From the NCBI RefSeq assembly GCF_003710915.1, contig NZ_RHHR01000037.1:34688-98687 (forward strand): DNA of 64,000 nt, read 5' to 3'. Every line of letters begins with the position of its first letter. The stretch's first letter is position 1. The DNA is from Brevibacillus invocatus. GTDB taxonomy: Bacteria; Bacillota; Bacilli; Brevibacillales; Brevibacillaceae. Positions 9,805 through 18,869 of this stretch are shown piece after piece. The position numbers and the translations under genes are program-made. The notes under the pieces are model-generated. The model was not told the DNA's origin and did no database searches. It saw nothing but the letters and a program-made list of their open reading frames with translations.

Positions 9805-10743
9805 ATGGCTTTCCAACGTAAAAAAATCGCGGTTATCGGTAGTGGCTTCACCGGAGCAACAACAGCATTTATCTTGGGTCAAAAAGAACTGGGTGACGTC
9901 GTACTGGTTGACATCCCTCAATTGGAAAACCCAACTAAAGGGAAAGCACTGGATATGATGGAATCCTCGCCTGTACTGGGCTTCGATGCCAACATTACAG
10001 GTACTTCCAACTACGCAGACATCAAGGATGCCGATCTGGTTATCATTACGGCAGGGATTGCCCGCAAGCCTGGCATGTCCCGCGACGATTTGGTGAACAC
10101 CAACGCCGGCATCATGCGTTCTGTGGCGGAGCAAGTAAAAACTTATGCACCAAACTCCATTGTCATCGTACTGTCCAACCCGGTTGATGCCATGACCTAC
10201 ACCTTCTTTAGGACCTCCGGCTTCCCGAAAGAGCGCGTGATCGGTCAATCCGGCGTGCTTGATACGGCTCGTTTCCGTACCTTTGTGGCGATGGAGCTGA
10301 ACGTATCCGTAGAAGACGTAACGGGATTTGTACTGGGTGGTCACGGGGATGACATGGTTCCATTGGTTCGCTACTCCTATGCGGGCGGTATTCCACTGGA
10401 AAAACTGATCTCTCAAGATCGTCTGGATGCCATCGTGGAACGCACGCGCAAAGGCGGCGGAGAGATCGTGAACCTGCTGGGCAACGGCTCTGCCTACTAT
10501 GCGCCAGCGGCTTCTCTGGTACAGATGGCGGAAGCGATCCTGAAAGACAAAAGACGTATTCTGCCTTCCATTGCACTCTTGCAGGGCGAATACGGCTACA
10601 ACGATCTCTACCTCGGGGTACCAACCCTGTTGGGTGGAAATGGGATTGAAAAAATCATCGAGCTGGAACTCACAGCAGATGAAAAAGCAGCTCTCGACAA
10701 GTCTGCTGACTCGGTACGCAATGTAATGGCTGTATTGAAATAA
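9805..10743 (+). CDS. mdh: Malate dehydrogenase
   Basis: NAD-dependent oxidation of malate to oxaloacetate. The 312 residues show the LDH-like MDH fold: GSGFTG nucleotide loop (12-17), D36 ending the second beta strand (NAD preference), active-site loop [10 protein letters not shown] with R87 and R93, NPVD at 125-128, and catalytic H180 in [10 protein letters not shown]. The start is the ATG at 9805, 7 bases after GGAGGGG; the TTG at 9799 is too close to that site. Last gene of the citZ-icd-mdh operon, followed by a terminator. Confidence 0.97.
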   Translation: MAFQRKKIAVIGSGFTGATTAFILGQKELGDVVLVDIPQLENPTKGKALDMMESSPVLGFDANITGTSNYADIKDADLVIITAGIARKPGMSRDDLVNTNAGIMRSVAEQVKTYAPNSIVIVLSNPVDAMTYTFFRTSGFPKERVIGQSGVLDTARFRTFVAMELNVSVEDVTGFVLGGHGDDMVPLVRYSYAGGIPLEKLISQDRLDAIVERTRKGGGEIVNLLGNGSAYYAPAASLVQMAEAILKDKRRILPSIALLQGEYGYNDLYLGVPTLLGGNGIEKIIELELTADEKAALDKSADSVRNVMAVLK

Positions 10744-10760
10744 GCAAAAGTACCAAACCT

Positions 10761-10794
10761 AAGGACGTCCTTCTTTTGGAGGGGCGTCCTTTTC
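10761..10794 (+). terminator. Terminator after mdh
   Basis: AAGGACGTCC (10761-10770) pairs with GGGGCGTCCTT (10781-10791) with one G-U pair, then TTT. Confidence 0.75.
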
Positions 10795-10897
10795 CATTTC
10801 AGCCCATATCCATGCATCTTTACAAAAAAATTACTTGTCTTCCTTCGACCCAATTGGCAGACTGAAGATGACATCGGCAATCTAGGGGGAAAACCGG

Positions 10898-11593
10898 ATG
10901 ACAAAAATATTAGTCGTAGACGACGAAGTATCCATTGTGAAGCTATTACAATTTAATTTAGAAAAATCGGGCTTTGAAGTGGTGACCGCCTTCGACGGAA
11001 AGCAAGCACTGGAGGCAGTGAAGAGTGAACAGCCTGATTTTATTATTCTGGATCTGATGCTGCCAAAGCTGGATGGGATGGATGTATGCAAAACACTGCG
11101 GCAGGAACGCAACCAGACACCGATTCTGATGCTGACAGCGAAGGACGATGAGCTGGACAAAATCCTCGGCCTGGAGCTTGGGGCCGATGATTACTTGACG
11201 AAGCCTTTCAGCCCGCGTGAGGTGATCGCGAGGGTAAAGGCCATCCTGCGCCGCATCCAGGCCACACCAGAGGCTGCGACAGCACCGGAGCATATGGTCA
11301 TCTCGATGGGAGACATCCGCATTTATCCGGAAAAATACGAGGTGTACCGTCAGGAGGAGAAAGTCGAGCTGACTCCCAAGGAATTTGAACTCCTGCATTA
11401 CTTGGCGAGTCATCAAGGTCGAGTCTTGACCCGCGATCAATTGCTCAATGCCGTATGGAATTACGATTTCATTGGGGATTCACGCATTGTTGACGTTCAT
11501 GTCAGCCACCTGCGGGAGAAGCTGGAGGATGACACAAAAAATCCGCGCTATATCAAAACCGTACGCGGTCTGGGATATAAGTTGGAAGGATAA
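10898..11593 (+). CDS. phoP: Response regulator PhoP, OmpR family
   Basis: DNA-binding half of the phosphate-starvation two-component system. The 231 residues split into a receiver domain (1-~120) with acidic pocket D9/D10, phospho-acceptor D52 (IILDLMLP), T80 and K102, and a C-terminal winged helix (~133-231) ending in DSRIVDVHVSHLREKLE...YIKTVRGLGYKL. The sensor gene phoR follows after 14 bp, and the order mdh-phoP-phoR is that of Bacillus. phoU downstream supports a phosphate role. A G-rich site (TAGGGGG) precedes the ATG. Confidence 0.94.
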   Translation: MTKILVVDDEVSIVKLLQFNLEKSGFEVVTAFDGKQALEAVKSEQPDFIILDLMLPKLDGMDVCKTLRQERNQTPILMLTAKDDELDKILGLELGADDYLTKPFSPREVIARVKAILRRIQATPEAATAPEHMVISMGDIRIYPEKYEVYRQEEKVELTPKEFELLHYLASHQGRVLTRDQLLNAVWNYDFIGDSRIVDVHVSHLREKLEDDTKNPRYIKTVRGLGYKLEG

Positions 11594-11607
11594 CAGGAGG
11601 CCTTACA

Positions 11608-13395
11608 TTGACTCGCTTTCGCATGAAATTGACCTTGACGATCCTAGGCTTGATATCCCTGGTCTTGCTTTTGATGGGCGTCTATTTTGCCAAGGTATTG
11701 GAGAATTCCTATCTCCAGTCACTTCATGAGCTTCTGTACCGGGAATCCAGGCTGCTAGCACAGGTGGTTCGATTTCCAGAGGTGTTTTCACAGCAAGGCA
11801 ACCTGGCGAATCAGGTAGAGCAGATCGCGCCGACAGAAGATGTACGGGTCACTGTAATCAACAACGACGGTAGTGTATTGTACGACAGCTATTCGACTGC
11901 ACGGGGAATGGAAAACCACCTGGACCGTCCCGAGTTTCGCATGGCATTGCTAGGAGAGACGGGAATGTCTCGGCGATTCAGTGAGACGCTGGGCGAGGAC
12001 ATGATGTATGTCGCAGTTCCTGTGCAGCAGGATGGCAAGACCATCGGAGCGGTGCGTTCGGCAATGTCCATGCGAGATATTACCGATACGATACACAACA
12101 TGTGGTACAGCCTGCTGACCGGCCTTTTGGTTACGCTGGTGATCGGCTCCGTCGTTGTTTCCCGCATTTCTTTTTCCATCATTCGACCGATTGAAGAGAT
12201 TACCCGTGTAGCTCGAAATATTACTCAGCGCCAGTTTGAAAGCAGGGTACGGATCAAAGCAAAGGACGAGATCGGTCAGCTGGCTGGCGCCATTAACTTC
12301 ATGGCATCCAGCCTGGAACAGCAAATGTACGAGATCTCCGAAAACCAGCAGCGCCTCTCCGGAGTGTTGAACAACATGACGAGCGGTGTGATTTTCATCA
12401 CGGAGCATCGACGGATCATGCTGGTCAATCCAGCTGTAGAAAAGCTTCTGGGCACGCCTGGACATGACGTGGTAGGCAAGCTGCACATCGAGGCAGGCAA
12501 AAGCTTTGGGCTCAGCCAGTACATTGACCGTTGCCTGGACAAAAAAGAGAAATTTCGCCAGGAGGTCCACATCTATTACCCGCAGGAGCGCATCCTCGAC
12601 GTCAATTTTGCACCGTATATCAATTTCAAAGGGGAGTCCAAAGGGGTAGTAGTCGTCCTTCACGACATCACCGAGATTCGGCGTCTGGAGAAAATGCGAA
12701 GTGACTTTGTTGCCAATGTTTCGCATGAGCTACGAACCCCGATCACGTCGATCAAAGGATTTACGGAAACGCTCCTGGATGGGGCGATGCAGGACGAGGA
12801 GACATGTCGGAACTTTTTGCAGATTATTTCCGATGAAAGTGAGCGGCTGTATCGGATGATTCGCGACATTCTCGACTTGTCCAAGATCGAGCAAAGGAGA
12901 ATACCGCTGCAAAAGGAACAAGTGCACGTACAGGATGTGATTACGTCAGCAGTTGCGATTGTCAACGATACGGCACAACGTAAGAATCTGACGATCACGC
13001 TGCCCGGCACCAAGCCTGATATCTGGCTGATGACAGACAGGGATTGCTTGCAGCAAATCATCCTCAACCTGCTGGCCAATGCAGTCGCCTATACGCCAGA
13101 AAACGGCTCGGTCACGATCTTGACCGAAGTGACCCACCAGCAGCTGCGGTTACAAGTGATCGATACAGGAATCGGCATACCAGAGTCTGACTTATCGCGT
13201 ATCTTCGAGCGTTTCTATCGCGTAGATAAAGCTCGCAGCCGCGATTCGGGCGGAACTGGCTTGGGTCTTGCGATCGTCAAGCATCTGGTAGACAATCTCA
13301 ACGGACAGATTTTTGTTGACAGTGTAGAAGGCAGAGGAACGACATTCACTATCCTCTTGCCTGGCGTTGAAAAATTTACGGAAAGATTACAGTAG
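11608..13395 (+). CDS. phoR: Sensor histidine kinase PhoR
   Basis: Membrane kinase paired with PhoP. The 595 residues run: TM1 (~10-30), extracytoplasmic sensor domain (~31-160), TM2 (~165-187), HAMP (~188-240), PAS domain (~255-360), HisKA with H373 in VSHELRTPITSIKGF, and a HATPase domain with N491 (N box), DTGIGIPESD and GTGLGLAIVKHL. The TTG start is supported by ACAGGAGG 8 bases upstream. Bacillus PhoR responds to wall teichoic acid intermediates through its PAS domain; whether this one does is not visible. Confidence 0.94.
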   Translation: MTRFRMKLTLTILGLISLVLLLMGVYFAKVLENSYLQSLHELLYRESRLLAQVVRFPEVFSQQGNLANQVEQIAPTEDVRVTVINNDGSVLYDSYSTARGMENHLDRPEFRMALLGETGMSRRFSETLGEDMMYVAVPVQQDGKTIGAVRSAMSMRDITDTIHNMWYSLLTGLLVTLVIGSVVVSRISFSIIRPIEEITRVARNITQRQFESRVRIKAKDEIGQLAGAINFMASSLEQQMYEISENQQRLSGVLNNMTSGVIFITEHRRIMLVNPAVEKLLGTPGHDVVGKLHIEAGKSFGLSQYIDRCLDKKEKFRQEVHIYYPQERILDVNFAPYINFKGESKGVVVVLHDITEIRRLEKMRSDFVANVSHELRTPITSIKGFTETLLDGAMQDEETCRNFLQIISDESERLYRMIRDILDLSKIEQRRIPLQKEQVHVQDVITSAVAIVNDTAQRKNLTITLPGTKPDIWLMTDRDCLQQIILNLLANAVAYTPENGSVTILTEVTHQQLRLQVIDTGIGIPESDLSRIFERFYRVDKARSRDSGGTGLGLAIVKHLVDNLNGQIFVDSVEGRGTTFTILLPGVEKFTERLQ

Positions 13396-13458
13396 CTTCA
13401 TCTGTCCTAGATAATTGGCGTATACATTTGTGTTGAGAGCTGACGAGGGGGAAATAGG

Positions 13459-14115
13459 ATGACACGGTACGCCTTTGAAGAGCAAATGGACGTTCTGCAT
13501 CGCAAAATGATGACAATGGGCTCGCTTGTGGAAGAAGCCATCCACAAATCCATTAAAAGTCTGGTGGAAAGAGACGTTCAATTGGCTGAGCAGGTCATTG
13601 TCAATGATAAAATGATTAACGAGTTGGAACACGAGATTCAGAGTGGTTGCTTTCAACTGATTGCGCTGCAGCAGCCAGTCGGCAATGATTTGCGTCGCCT
13701 GGGCACCATGCTGAAGCTGGTGACCGATTTGGAGAGAATGGGAGATCATGCTGTTTCAATTGCAAAGACAACGAAACGCTTGATGAACGAGGAGTACGTC
13801 AAGCCGCTGATCGATATTCCGCTGATGGCGGGTCACGTCAAAGAGATGGTGCGTGATTCGTTGAATGCCTATATTGCTCGCGACAAGGAAGCAGCTGAGC
13901 AAATTGCATTGCGCGATGATGTCGTCGACAAGCTGTATTCGACTGTTTTCCGTGATCTTGTTGCACTCATGACCAAGAACAGCGACTCGATTTCACAAGC
14001 CACACATCTTTTGCTGGTGGCGCAGTATCTCGAACGCATCGCAGACCACGTGACCAATATCTGTGAGTGGATCATTTACATGTCCACCGGAAAAATGACG
14101 GATTTGAATAAGTAA
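13459..14115 (+). CDS. phoU: Phosphate-system regulator PhoU
   Basis: A 218-residue all-helical protein with two PhoU repeats. Each has the metal-binding E/DxxxD pattern, seen in DLERMGDHAVSIA (~89-101) and YLERIADHVTNIC (~190-202). PhoU links the Pst transporter to the PhoR kinase and keeps the Pho response off when phosphate is plentiful. It lies 63 bp after phoR and has a strong GAGGGGGA site. No pst genes adjoin it, so here phoU travels with the kinase rather than with the transporter. Confidence 0.95.
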   Translation: MTRYAFEEQMDVLHRKMMTMGSLVEEAIHKSIKSLVERDVQLAEQVIVNDKMINELEHEIQSGCFQLIALQQPVGNDLRRLGTMLKLVTDLERMGDHAVSIAKTTKRLMNEEYVKPLIDIPLMAGHVKEMVRDSLNAYIARDKEAAEQIALRDDVVDKLYSTVFRDLVALMTKNSDSISQATHLLLVAQYLERIADHVTNICEWIIYMSTGKMTDLNK

Positions 14116-14126
14116 ATCCATTTGCC

Positions 14127-14164
14127 AAAGTCGCAGCTGCAAAGCCGCGGCTTTTTCTTTTTTG
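14127..14164 (+). terminator. Terminator after phoU
   Basis: AAAGTCGC (14127-14134) pairs with GCGGCTTT (14147-14154), followed by a T-rich tail. Confidence 0.8.
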
Positions 14165-14268
14165 TCCTTTGACCGAGAATTACTGGCTAAGACAGACGCC
14201 CATCGTCCGCGTCCTGCATAGGATAAAGCGAACTGAAATGTGTAAGACAAAGCAGTGGAGGGATTGCG

Positions 14269-15357
14269 ATGACGACAGCAGAACGCCATATTTACGCGGC
14301 GGGCAACACAGCCAGAGGGTATCGAACATTGTACGATTCGGTGCTCGCGGGATTGGACCGCATTTACTTGCTGACAGGGGTCGTGGAGGGCATTACGTCT
14401 GGCTTGATAGAGACAATGGGAAAAGAGCTAGCCAAGAAAACACATCAGGTGGAATGGATTCATTCCCCTTTTATGAATGGGCAGTATGATGGCATCGTAT
14501 TTCCAGAGCTAAAGGTAGCGATCATGGATTACAGCTATCCGCGCATTTGGAGGCCGCAGGGACCGGGCGTCAAAGAGATCCAGGTAAACCTGCAGACGGC
14601 GTTGATTCCAGATAAGCTTGCGCCATACAAGGATAAGATCGCAGGCTGGTACGAGAAGATTTTTGCCTACGACCAGCAAGCGTACACAGCATATGGAGAA
14701 GCCTTGCGCATTCACGATGACTGGGAGGCGATCTACATTTCCAATCTGGACCCTCAAGCGGCTAACCAGATCACAGAAGAAGTCAAGGAGCTGTTCTTCG
14801 GCCAAGGAAGCCTGCCCAAGGAATCCCGTGTACGCCGCATGTATCTCGGAGCTGCGACGCCAGCAGGCCCGGTAGATCATATCATGAAGCTGACTGATCA
14901 ACTGGATAAGCGGTATTTTATCAAAGGAAGACCGGGGTCTGGGAAATCCACGATGCTCAAAAAGCTGGTGGAGGAAGCGGTCAAAAACGGCATGGACGTC
15001 GAAGTCTATCACTGTGGATTGGACCCGCACAGTCTGGACATGGTGATCCTGCCGGAGAAAAGTGTGGCTATTTTCGACAGCACCGCGCCCCATGAGTATT
15101 TCCCGAGCAAGGAGACAGACGAGGTCATCGATATGTACGCACGCGCAATCACACCTGGCACGGACGAGAAATACAGCGATCAAATCCACCAAATCAAGAC
15201 CCGTTATACGCAAAAAGTAAAAGAGGCCAACGCCTATCTCGTAGATGCCAAGGATCTGCGCGAGCAATTGAATGCCGCGTACTGGGATGCGACGGATCAG
15301 ACGAGGCTAAGAGCGATAGGTCAGGCCATCCTGAGCGTGCTGGCCCGCAACAATTGA
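14269..15357 (+). CDS. Two-P-loop ATPase, PRK06851 type
   Basis: A 362-residue protein made of two nucleotide-binding halves. The second has a proper Walker A (FIKGRPGSGKSTMLKK, ~219-234) and a DPHSLDMVILPE stretch. The first has a degenerate loop (YLLTGVVEGITSGLIETMG, ~33-51) in the same place relative to its strand, suggesting an ancient duplication with loss of ATP binding in half one. This matches a conserved family of uncharacterised Firmicutes ATPases. It begins with GGAGGG before the ATG and has no obvious partner gene. Its function is unknown; I infer only ATP binding. Confidence 0.8.
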   Translation: MTTAERHIYAAGNTARGYRTLYDSVLAGLDRIYLLTGVVEGITSGLIETMGKELAKKTHQVEWIHSPFMNGQYDGIVFPELKVAIMDYSYPRIWRPQGPGVKEIQVNLQTALIPDKLAPYKDKIAGWYEKIFAYDQQAYTAYGEALRIHDDWEAIYISNLDPQAANQITEEVKELFFGQGSLPKESRVRRMYLGAATPAGPVDHIMKLTDQLDKRYFIKGRPGSGKSTMLKKLVEEAVKNGMDVEVYHCGLDPHSLDMVILPEKSVAIFDSTAPHEYFPSKETDEVIDMYARAITPGTDEKYSDQIHQIKTRYTQKVKEANAYLVDAKDLREQLNAAYWDATDQTRLRAIGQAILSVLARNN

Positions 15358-15373
15358 ATCGATAGTCTCGCAT

Positions 15374-15429
15374 GAAACCCGTTTGACTGCTCATACTACT
15401 GGAAGGAGGTGAGCAGTTGGATGGGTTTC
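15374..15429 (+). promoter_or_regulatory. Hairpin enclosing the vanW ribosome site and start codon
   Basis: The segment 15374-15393 (GAAACCC...ACTGCTCA) pairs with 15410-15429 (TGAGCAG...GGGTTTC): 16 of 20 positions pair by Watson-Crick rules, with additional G-U pairs. The AAGGAGG site is in the 16-nt loop and the ATG at 15421 is in the right arm. Such a fold should reduce initiation unless it is melted. Confidence 0.6.
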
Positions 15430-16356
15430 GTTTTGACTTTGGCTCTGCTATTCATGATCACGCCCTTGGAGCCTGCTGATTTCTTATCCATAGAGATGGG
15501 CGAGGAGACGGTGGCGATTCTGGATCGTGATGACTACACCCTGCCCTTCTCCGGGGTTCCGCTTGTGGATGAAGAGCGATTGGAGCGGGTGGTTGAAAAA
15601 GTGGAAAAGCTGGCGTATCGAGAGCCGATCAATGCCACAATCAGTGATGGCGGCAAGATCCTGCCAGAGAAAAAGGGGCGAAAGCTGAATCGCGCTGTAT
15701 TTCTTCAACAGGTTTATGATTACTATTACGGCACTGGTGCCAAGGAGTTAAACGTAACCTACCTGGAGGTTTACCCAAAAGTAGACCAGGCGCTGCTCTC
15801 ACAAGTACGGAAAAAAGTGATTGGTCAGTACATCACTTATTTTAATTCCGGCAATAAAAACCGCTCTCATAATATTATGCTTGCTTCCAAAGCCATCAAC
15901 AATTACGTCGTGTTGCCGGGCGAGAATTATTCCTTTAACAAAGTCGTGGGCAAGCGGACAAAAGCAAAAGGGTATTTGCAGGCACTTGTCATCGTACGGG
16001 GAGAGCTTTCCGAGGGGATCGGCGGAGGGATCTGCCAGGTCTCATCGACTTTGTTCAATGCAGTGGACAAGGCAGGATTACATATATTGCAGCGCTATTC
16101 ACATAGTCGCGATGTCGCCTATGTGCCATCGGGACGGGATGCCACAGTGAGCTGGTATGGACCTGATTTTGTCTTTCAAAACAAATATGCGTACCCAGTC
16201 TTGATCCGGGCACATTCGAGTTACGGACAAATGTACGTTTCCGTGCATTCCTTTCCAGAGATCGAATACGAGCCAAGATACGTGCCGAGCGTCCGCAATC
16301 AAACACCAGAGGAAGGTCCGGCAAGTCCGGATTTTCTCGAACCAAGTAATCCTTAA
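15421..16356 (+). CDS. VanW-domain cell-envelope protein
   Basis: A 311-residue protein with one N-terminal hydrophobic segment (signal or anchor, ~2-16), an intermediate region resembling the putative peptidoglycan-binding domain often found before VanW, and a VanW domain (~130-290) with NRSHNIMLASKAINNYVV, LPGENYSFNKVVGKRT and the hallmark GIGGGICQVSSTLFNA. VanW proteins are named from vancomycin-resistance clusters, but their activity is not known. No van genes are nearby. The ATG at 15421 follows AAGGAGGTGA by 8 bases; the GTG at 15409 overlaps that site and was rejected. Confidence 0.85.
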   Translation: MGFVLTLALLFMITPLEPADFLSIEMGEETVAILDRDDYTLPFSGVPLVDEERLERVVEKVEKLAYREPINATISDGGKILPEKKGRKLNRAVFLQQVYDYYYGTGAKELNVTYLEVYPKVDQALLSQVRKKVIGQYITYFNSGNKNRSHNIMLASKAINNYVVLPGENYSFNKVVGKRTKAKGYLQALVIVRGELSEGIGGGICQVSSTLFNAVDKAGLHILQRYSHSRDVAYVPSGRDATVSWYGPDFVFQNKYAYPVLIRAHSSYGQMYVSVHSFPEIEYEPRYVPSVRNQTPEEGPASPDFLEPSNP

Positions 16357-16447
16357 TGAATACTTTGTTTACATATGCAGCACTTTTTATAAGTGCTGTT
16401 TATTGCGTTTTAAAGCGCTTACAAGAAATGTGGTAGAAAAGAAATAG

Positions 16448-16476
16448 TTGCCAGTAACAAAAAATAGGCGTATAGT
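16448..16476 (+). promoter_or_regulatory. Sigma-A promoter of the MarR-efflux operon
   Basis: TTGCCA (16448-16453), 17-bp spacer, TATAGT (16471-16476), 57 bp before the marR start. Confidence 0.72.
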
Positions 16477-16533
16477 GTTGGCTGTGATTGAAGAATTTCG
16501 CGCACGAAATATTTTAGGGGAAAGGAGAGTCAA

Positions 16534-16965
16534 ATGAACGATAGGGCTTTGGAAATTAAGGATTTACTCAAAAGCTTGAACAAAACGTTAGGTACCATGG
16601 CTACCAAAGAGCTGGCCAAATACGGACTTACCGTACCTCAACTGGTTGTAATCCGCCATATCATGGGAGAACCCAAAACCATCGGACAGCTAAGCAAAGC
16701 TGTGGATTTGTCCTACAGCACCGTATCGGGCATTATTGACCGTCTGGAAAGAGAAGAACTGGTCGAGCGAACACGGGATGAAAATGATCGGCGTGTAGTC
16801 TGGATACAGAAAACGGAGAAATTGGTGAAATTGTTTGCAGAAGTAGATGTGGACTTAGGGGAATTTTACAAACGAAATTTTGAGGGATTTTCCAATGATG
16901 AAATGGATGGCATCATCCATTCGTTGAAAACGTTGTTGAAAAAATTTGAAGAGAGAGAAAGCTGA
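16534..16965 (+). CDS. MarR family transcriptional regulator
   Basis: A 143-residue winged-helix regulator with the MarR core: TIGQLSKAVDLSYSTVSGIIDRLEREELVERTRDENDRRVVWI (~47-90), where the recognition helix and the basic wing RDENDRR are clear. As first gene of an operon with two HlyD-type adaptors and an MFS exporter it is most likely the local repressor, released by a toxic compound. The arrangement resembles Bacillus yhbI-yhbJ-yhcA. GGAAAGGAGAG precedes the ATG. Confidence 0.92.
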   Translation: MNDRALEIKDLLKSLNKTLGTMATKELAKYGLTVPQLVVIRHIMGEPKTIGQLSKAVDLSYSTVSGIIDRLEREELVERTRDENDRRVVWIQKTEKLVKLFAEVDVDLGEFYKRNFEGFSNDEMDGIIHSLKTLLKKFEERES

Positions 16966-16974
16966 GGAGAAAAG

Positions 16975-17634
16975 ATGAAACGAAAATTGGTTTTGTATAT
17001 CATTTTACTCCTCCTCGTCGGAGGCGGCGGAGGCATCGGGTACTATTACTGGTACCAAGGAGCGAATTTTGTCACCACACAGGATGCACGGATTTCCGGC
17101 GATATTTATCGTGTCATGCCGAAAATGACTGGAAAGCTTACCAGCCTGGATGTCAAAGAAGGTGACACCGTCATGGCTGATCAAATGGTTGGGCAGCAGG
17201 ATACAGCCAATTTGGCAGGTGCCTCCCTGGAAAACAGTGTCCTCCGCTCACCGATTACCGGAACCGTCATCAAAACCCAAGCCAAAGTGGGAGAAATCGT
17301 ATCTACAGGTCAAACCGTTGCATTGGTTATCGATGAAAGCAAATTATATATCTCTGCTAACCTGGAAGAGACAGAAATCACACGTATCAAAGTGGGACAG
17401 CAAGTCGACATCAAAATAGACGCGTACCCCGGTAAAACATTGGTCGGACATTTGAGTGAAATCGGTCAGGCGACGAACTCCATGTTCTCCTTGATGCCTG
17501 CGGTAAATACGAGCGGGAATTTTACCAAGGTTACACAGCGAGTACCGATTAAAATTGCCCTTGATGATACAGCAGGCCTTCAATTGTCAGCGGGTCTGAA
17601 CGCAGAAATTAAAGTGCATGTGAAGGAGCGGTAA
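16975..17634 (+). CDS. Short HlyD/EmrA-type membrane adaptor
   Basis: A 219-residue adaptor with one N-terminal transmembrane helix (~5-24) followed by split biotinyl-lipoyl halves (ARISGDIYRVMPKMTGKLTSLDVKEGDTV and SPITGTVIKTQAKVGEIVSTGQ) and a beta-barrel domain. The usual coiled-coil hairpin between the lipoyl halves is almost absent: residues ~75-85 join them directly. The size and neighbours match B. subtilis YhbJ. It probably joins the MFS pump encoded downstream. It lies 9 bp after marR and 4 bp before the second adaptor. Confidence 0.87.
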   Translation: MKRKLVLYIILLLLVGGGGGIGYYYWYQGANFVTTQDARISGDIYRVMPKMTGKLTSLDVKEGDTVMADQMVGQQDTANLAGASLENSVLRSPITGTVIKTQAKVGEIVSTGQTVALVIDESKLYISANLEETEITRIKVGQQVDIKIDAYPGKTLVGHLSEIGQATNSMFSLMPAVNTSGNFTKVTQRVPIKIALDDTAGLQLSAGLNAEIKVHVKER

Positions 17635-17638
17635 AAGG

Positions 17639-18856
17639 ATGAAAAAAACAACGAAAACACTCGGAGTCCTCTTTGCAGCGATCTCGCTGATTGCCGCGGG
17701 CTGTAGCGAGTCATCCGCTTCTCCTGCCGAAGCATTGCCTATCGTGAAAACTTGGAAGATTGCCTCTATGCAGTCTGGAGTGACGACGAACGGAAAGATT
17801 GTAGCTTCTGAAGAAGTACAAGTGGTTTCCAAGGTATCCGGAAAGATCGCAACGGTACCTGTACAGGAAGGTTCTGTGGTCAAGCAGGGAGATGCCTTGA
17901 TTACGCTTGAATCCAGTGATTATCAAGAGCAGATCAATCAAGCGCAGGCAGCCATTGCAGGTGCGCAGGCAAGACTGCGCGATACCAAGGCAGGCGCGCG
18001 TACCCAGCAGTTGCAGCAGTTGTCCAGCGGCGTAGAGCAAGCCAAAGCTAGCCTGCAAGTCGCAGAAAACACTTACAACCGGATGAAGGCGCTGTTTGAT
18101 TCCGGCGCACTCTCGCAGGCAGAGCTGGAAAGAGTGGCTCTCGATCTGGAGAAGGCGCGCAGAGGACTGGAACAGTCGCAAGCACAGTACGATTTGGCCA
18201 AGGCTGGTCCTACGGCTGATACCGTCGCAGCACTGGAAGCAGAAGTAGCTCGCCTGAATGTCAGCCTGGAAATGGCAAAAAACAGCTATGACAATACCGT
18301 CGTCCATGCTCCGATATCCGGCATTGTAGCCAAGCGCAATGTCAATCCGGGTGAGATGGCAGGTGCTGGGGCTCCGCTGATGGTCCTGGTGAAAATGGAT
18401 CAGGTGAAGGTCGAGGCAAGCGTGCCTCAGGCGCAAATCAATCAAGTCAAGGTCGGGGATAACGTGGATGTGAAGGTTGCCGGCATGAATGAAAAGGTGT
18501 GGAATGGTCAGGTTGAATTCGTTTCCCCTGTCTCTGATGCCAACAGCAGTTCTTTCCCAATCAAGGTGAAGCTGGATAATCCGGATGGGTTGCTCCGCGC
18601 AGGGATGGTAGCAGAAGTCTATCTCCAGGGAGAAGCTCAAAAAGGTACCAAAGTGCCTTCCTCGGCGATTGTCGAGAAGGAGAGCAAGAAATATATCTTC
18701 ACTGTTGACCAGGGTGTGGTCCATCAGGTGGAGGTATCCGTCAGCGATTCCAGCTCAGACTGGTCCGTCGTGACAGCAGGTGTAGCCGAGAATGATCAGA
18801 TTGTCGTCAATCCGACAGATGCCCTGTCGGATGGCAGTAAGGTGAGCGTAAACTAG
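17639..18856 (+). CDS. Lipoprotein HlyD-type efflux adaptor with coiled coil
   Basis: A 405-residue adaptor. The N-terminus is a lipoprotein signal with lipobox LIAAGC, so it is anchored by lipid rather than by a helix. Then come the first lipoyl half, a long helical hairpin (~90-215, Gln/Ala rich), the second lipoyl half (NTVVHAPISGIVAKRNVNPGEMAGAG), a beta-barrel and a membrane-proximal domain. This is the MacA/AcrA-like architecture usually linked to ABC or RND pumps, yet it sits between a short EmrA-like adaptor and an MFS pump. Two different adaptors for one pump is uncommon. Confidence 0.88.
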   Translation: MKKTTKTLGVLFAAISLIAAGCSESSASPAEALPIVKTWKIASMQSGVTTNGKIVASEEVQVVSKVSGKIATVPVQEGSVVKQGDALITLESSDYQEQINQAQAAIAGAQARLRDTKAGARTQQLQQLSSGVEQAKASLQVAENTYNRMKALFDSGALSQAELERVALDLEKARRGLEQSQAQYDLAKAGPTADTVAALEAEVARLNVSLEMAKNSYDNTVVHAPISGIVAKRNVNPGEMAGAGAPLMVLVKMDQVKVEASVPQAQINQVKVGDNVDVKVAGMNEKVWNGQVEFVSPVSDANSSSFPIKVKLDNPDGLLRAGMVAEVYLQGEAQKGTKVPSSAIVEKESKKYIFTVDQGVVHQVEVSVSDSSSDWSVVTAGVAENDQIVVNPTDALSDGSKVSVN

Positions 18857-18869
18857 CGGGGGTGAGGAC

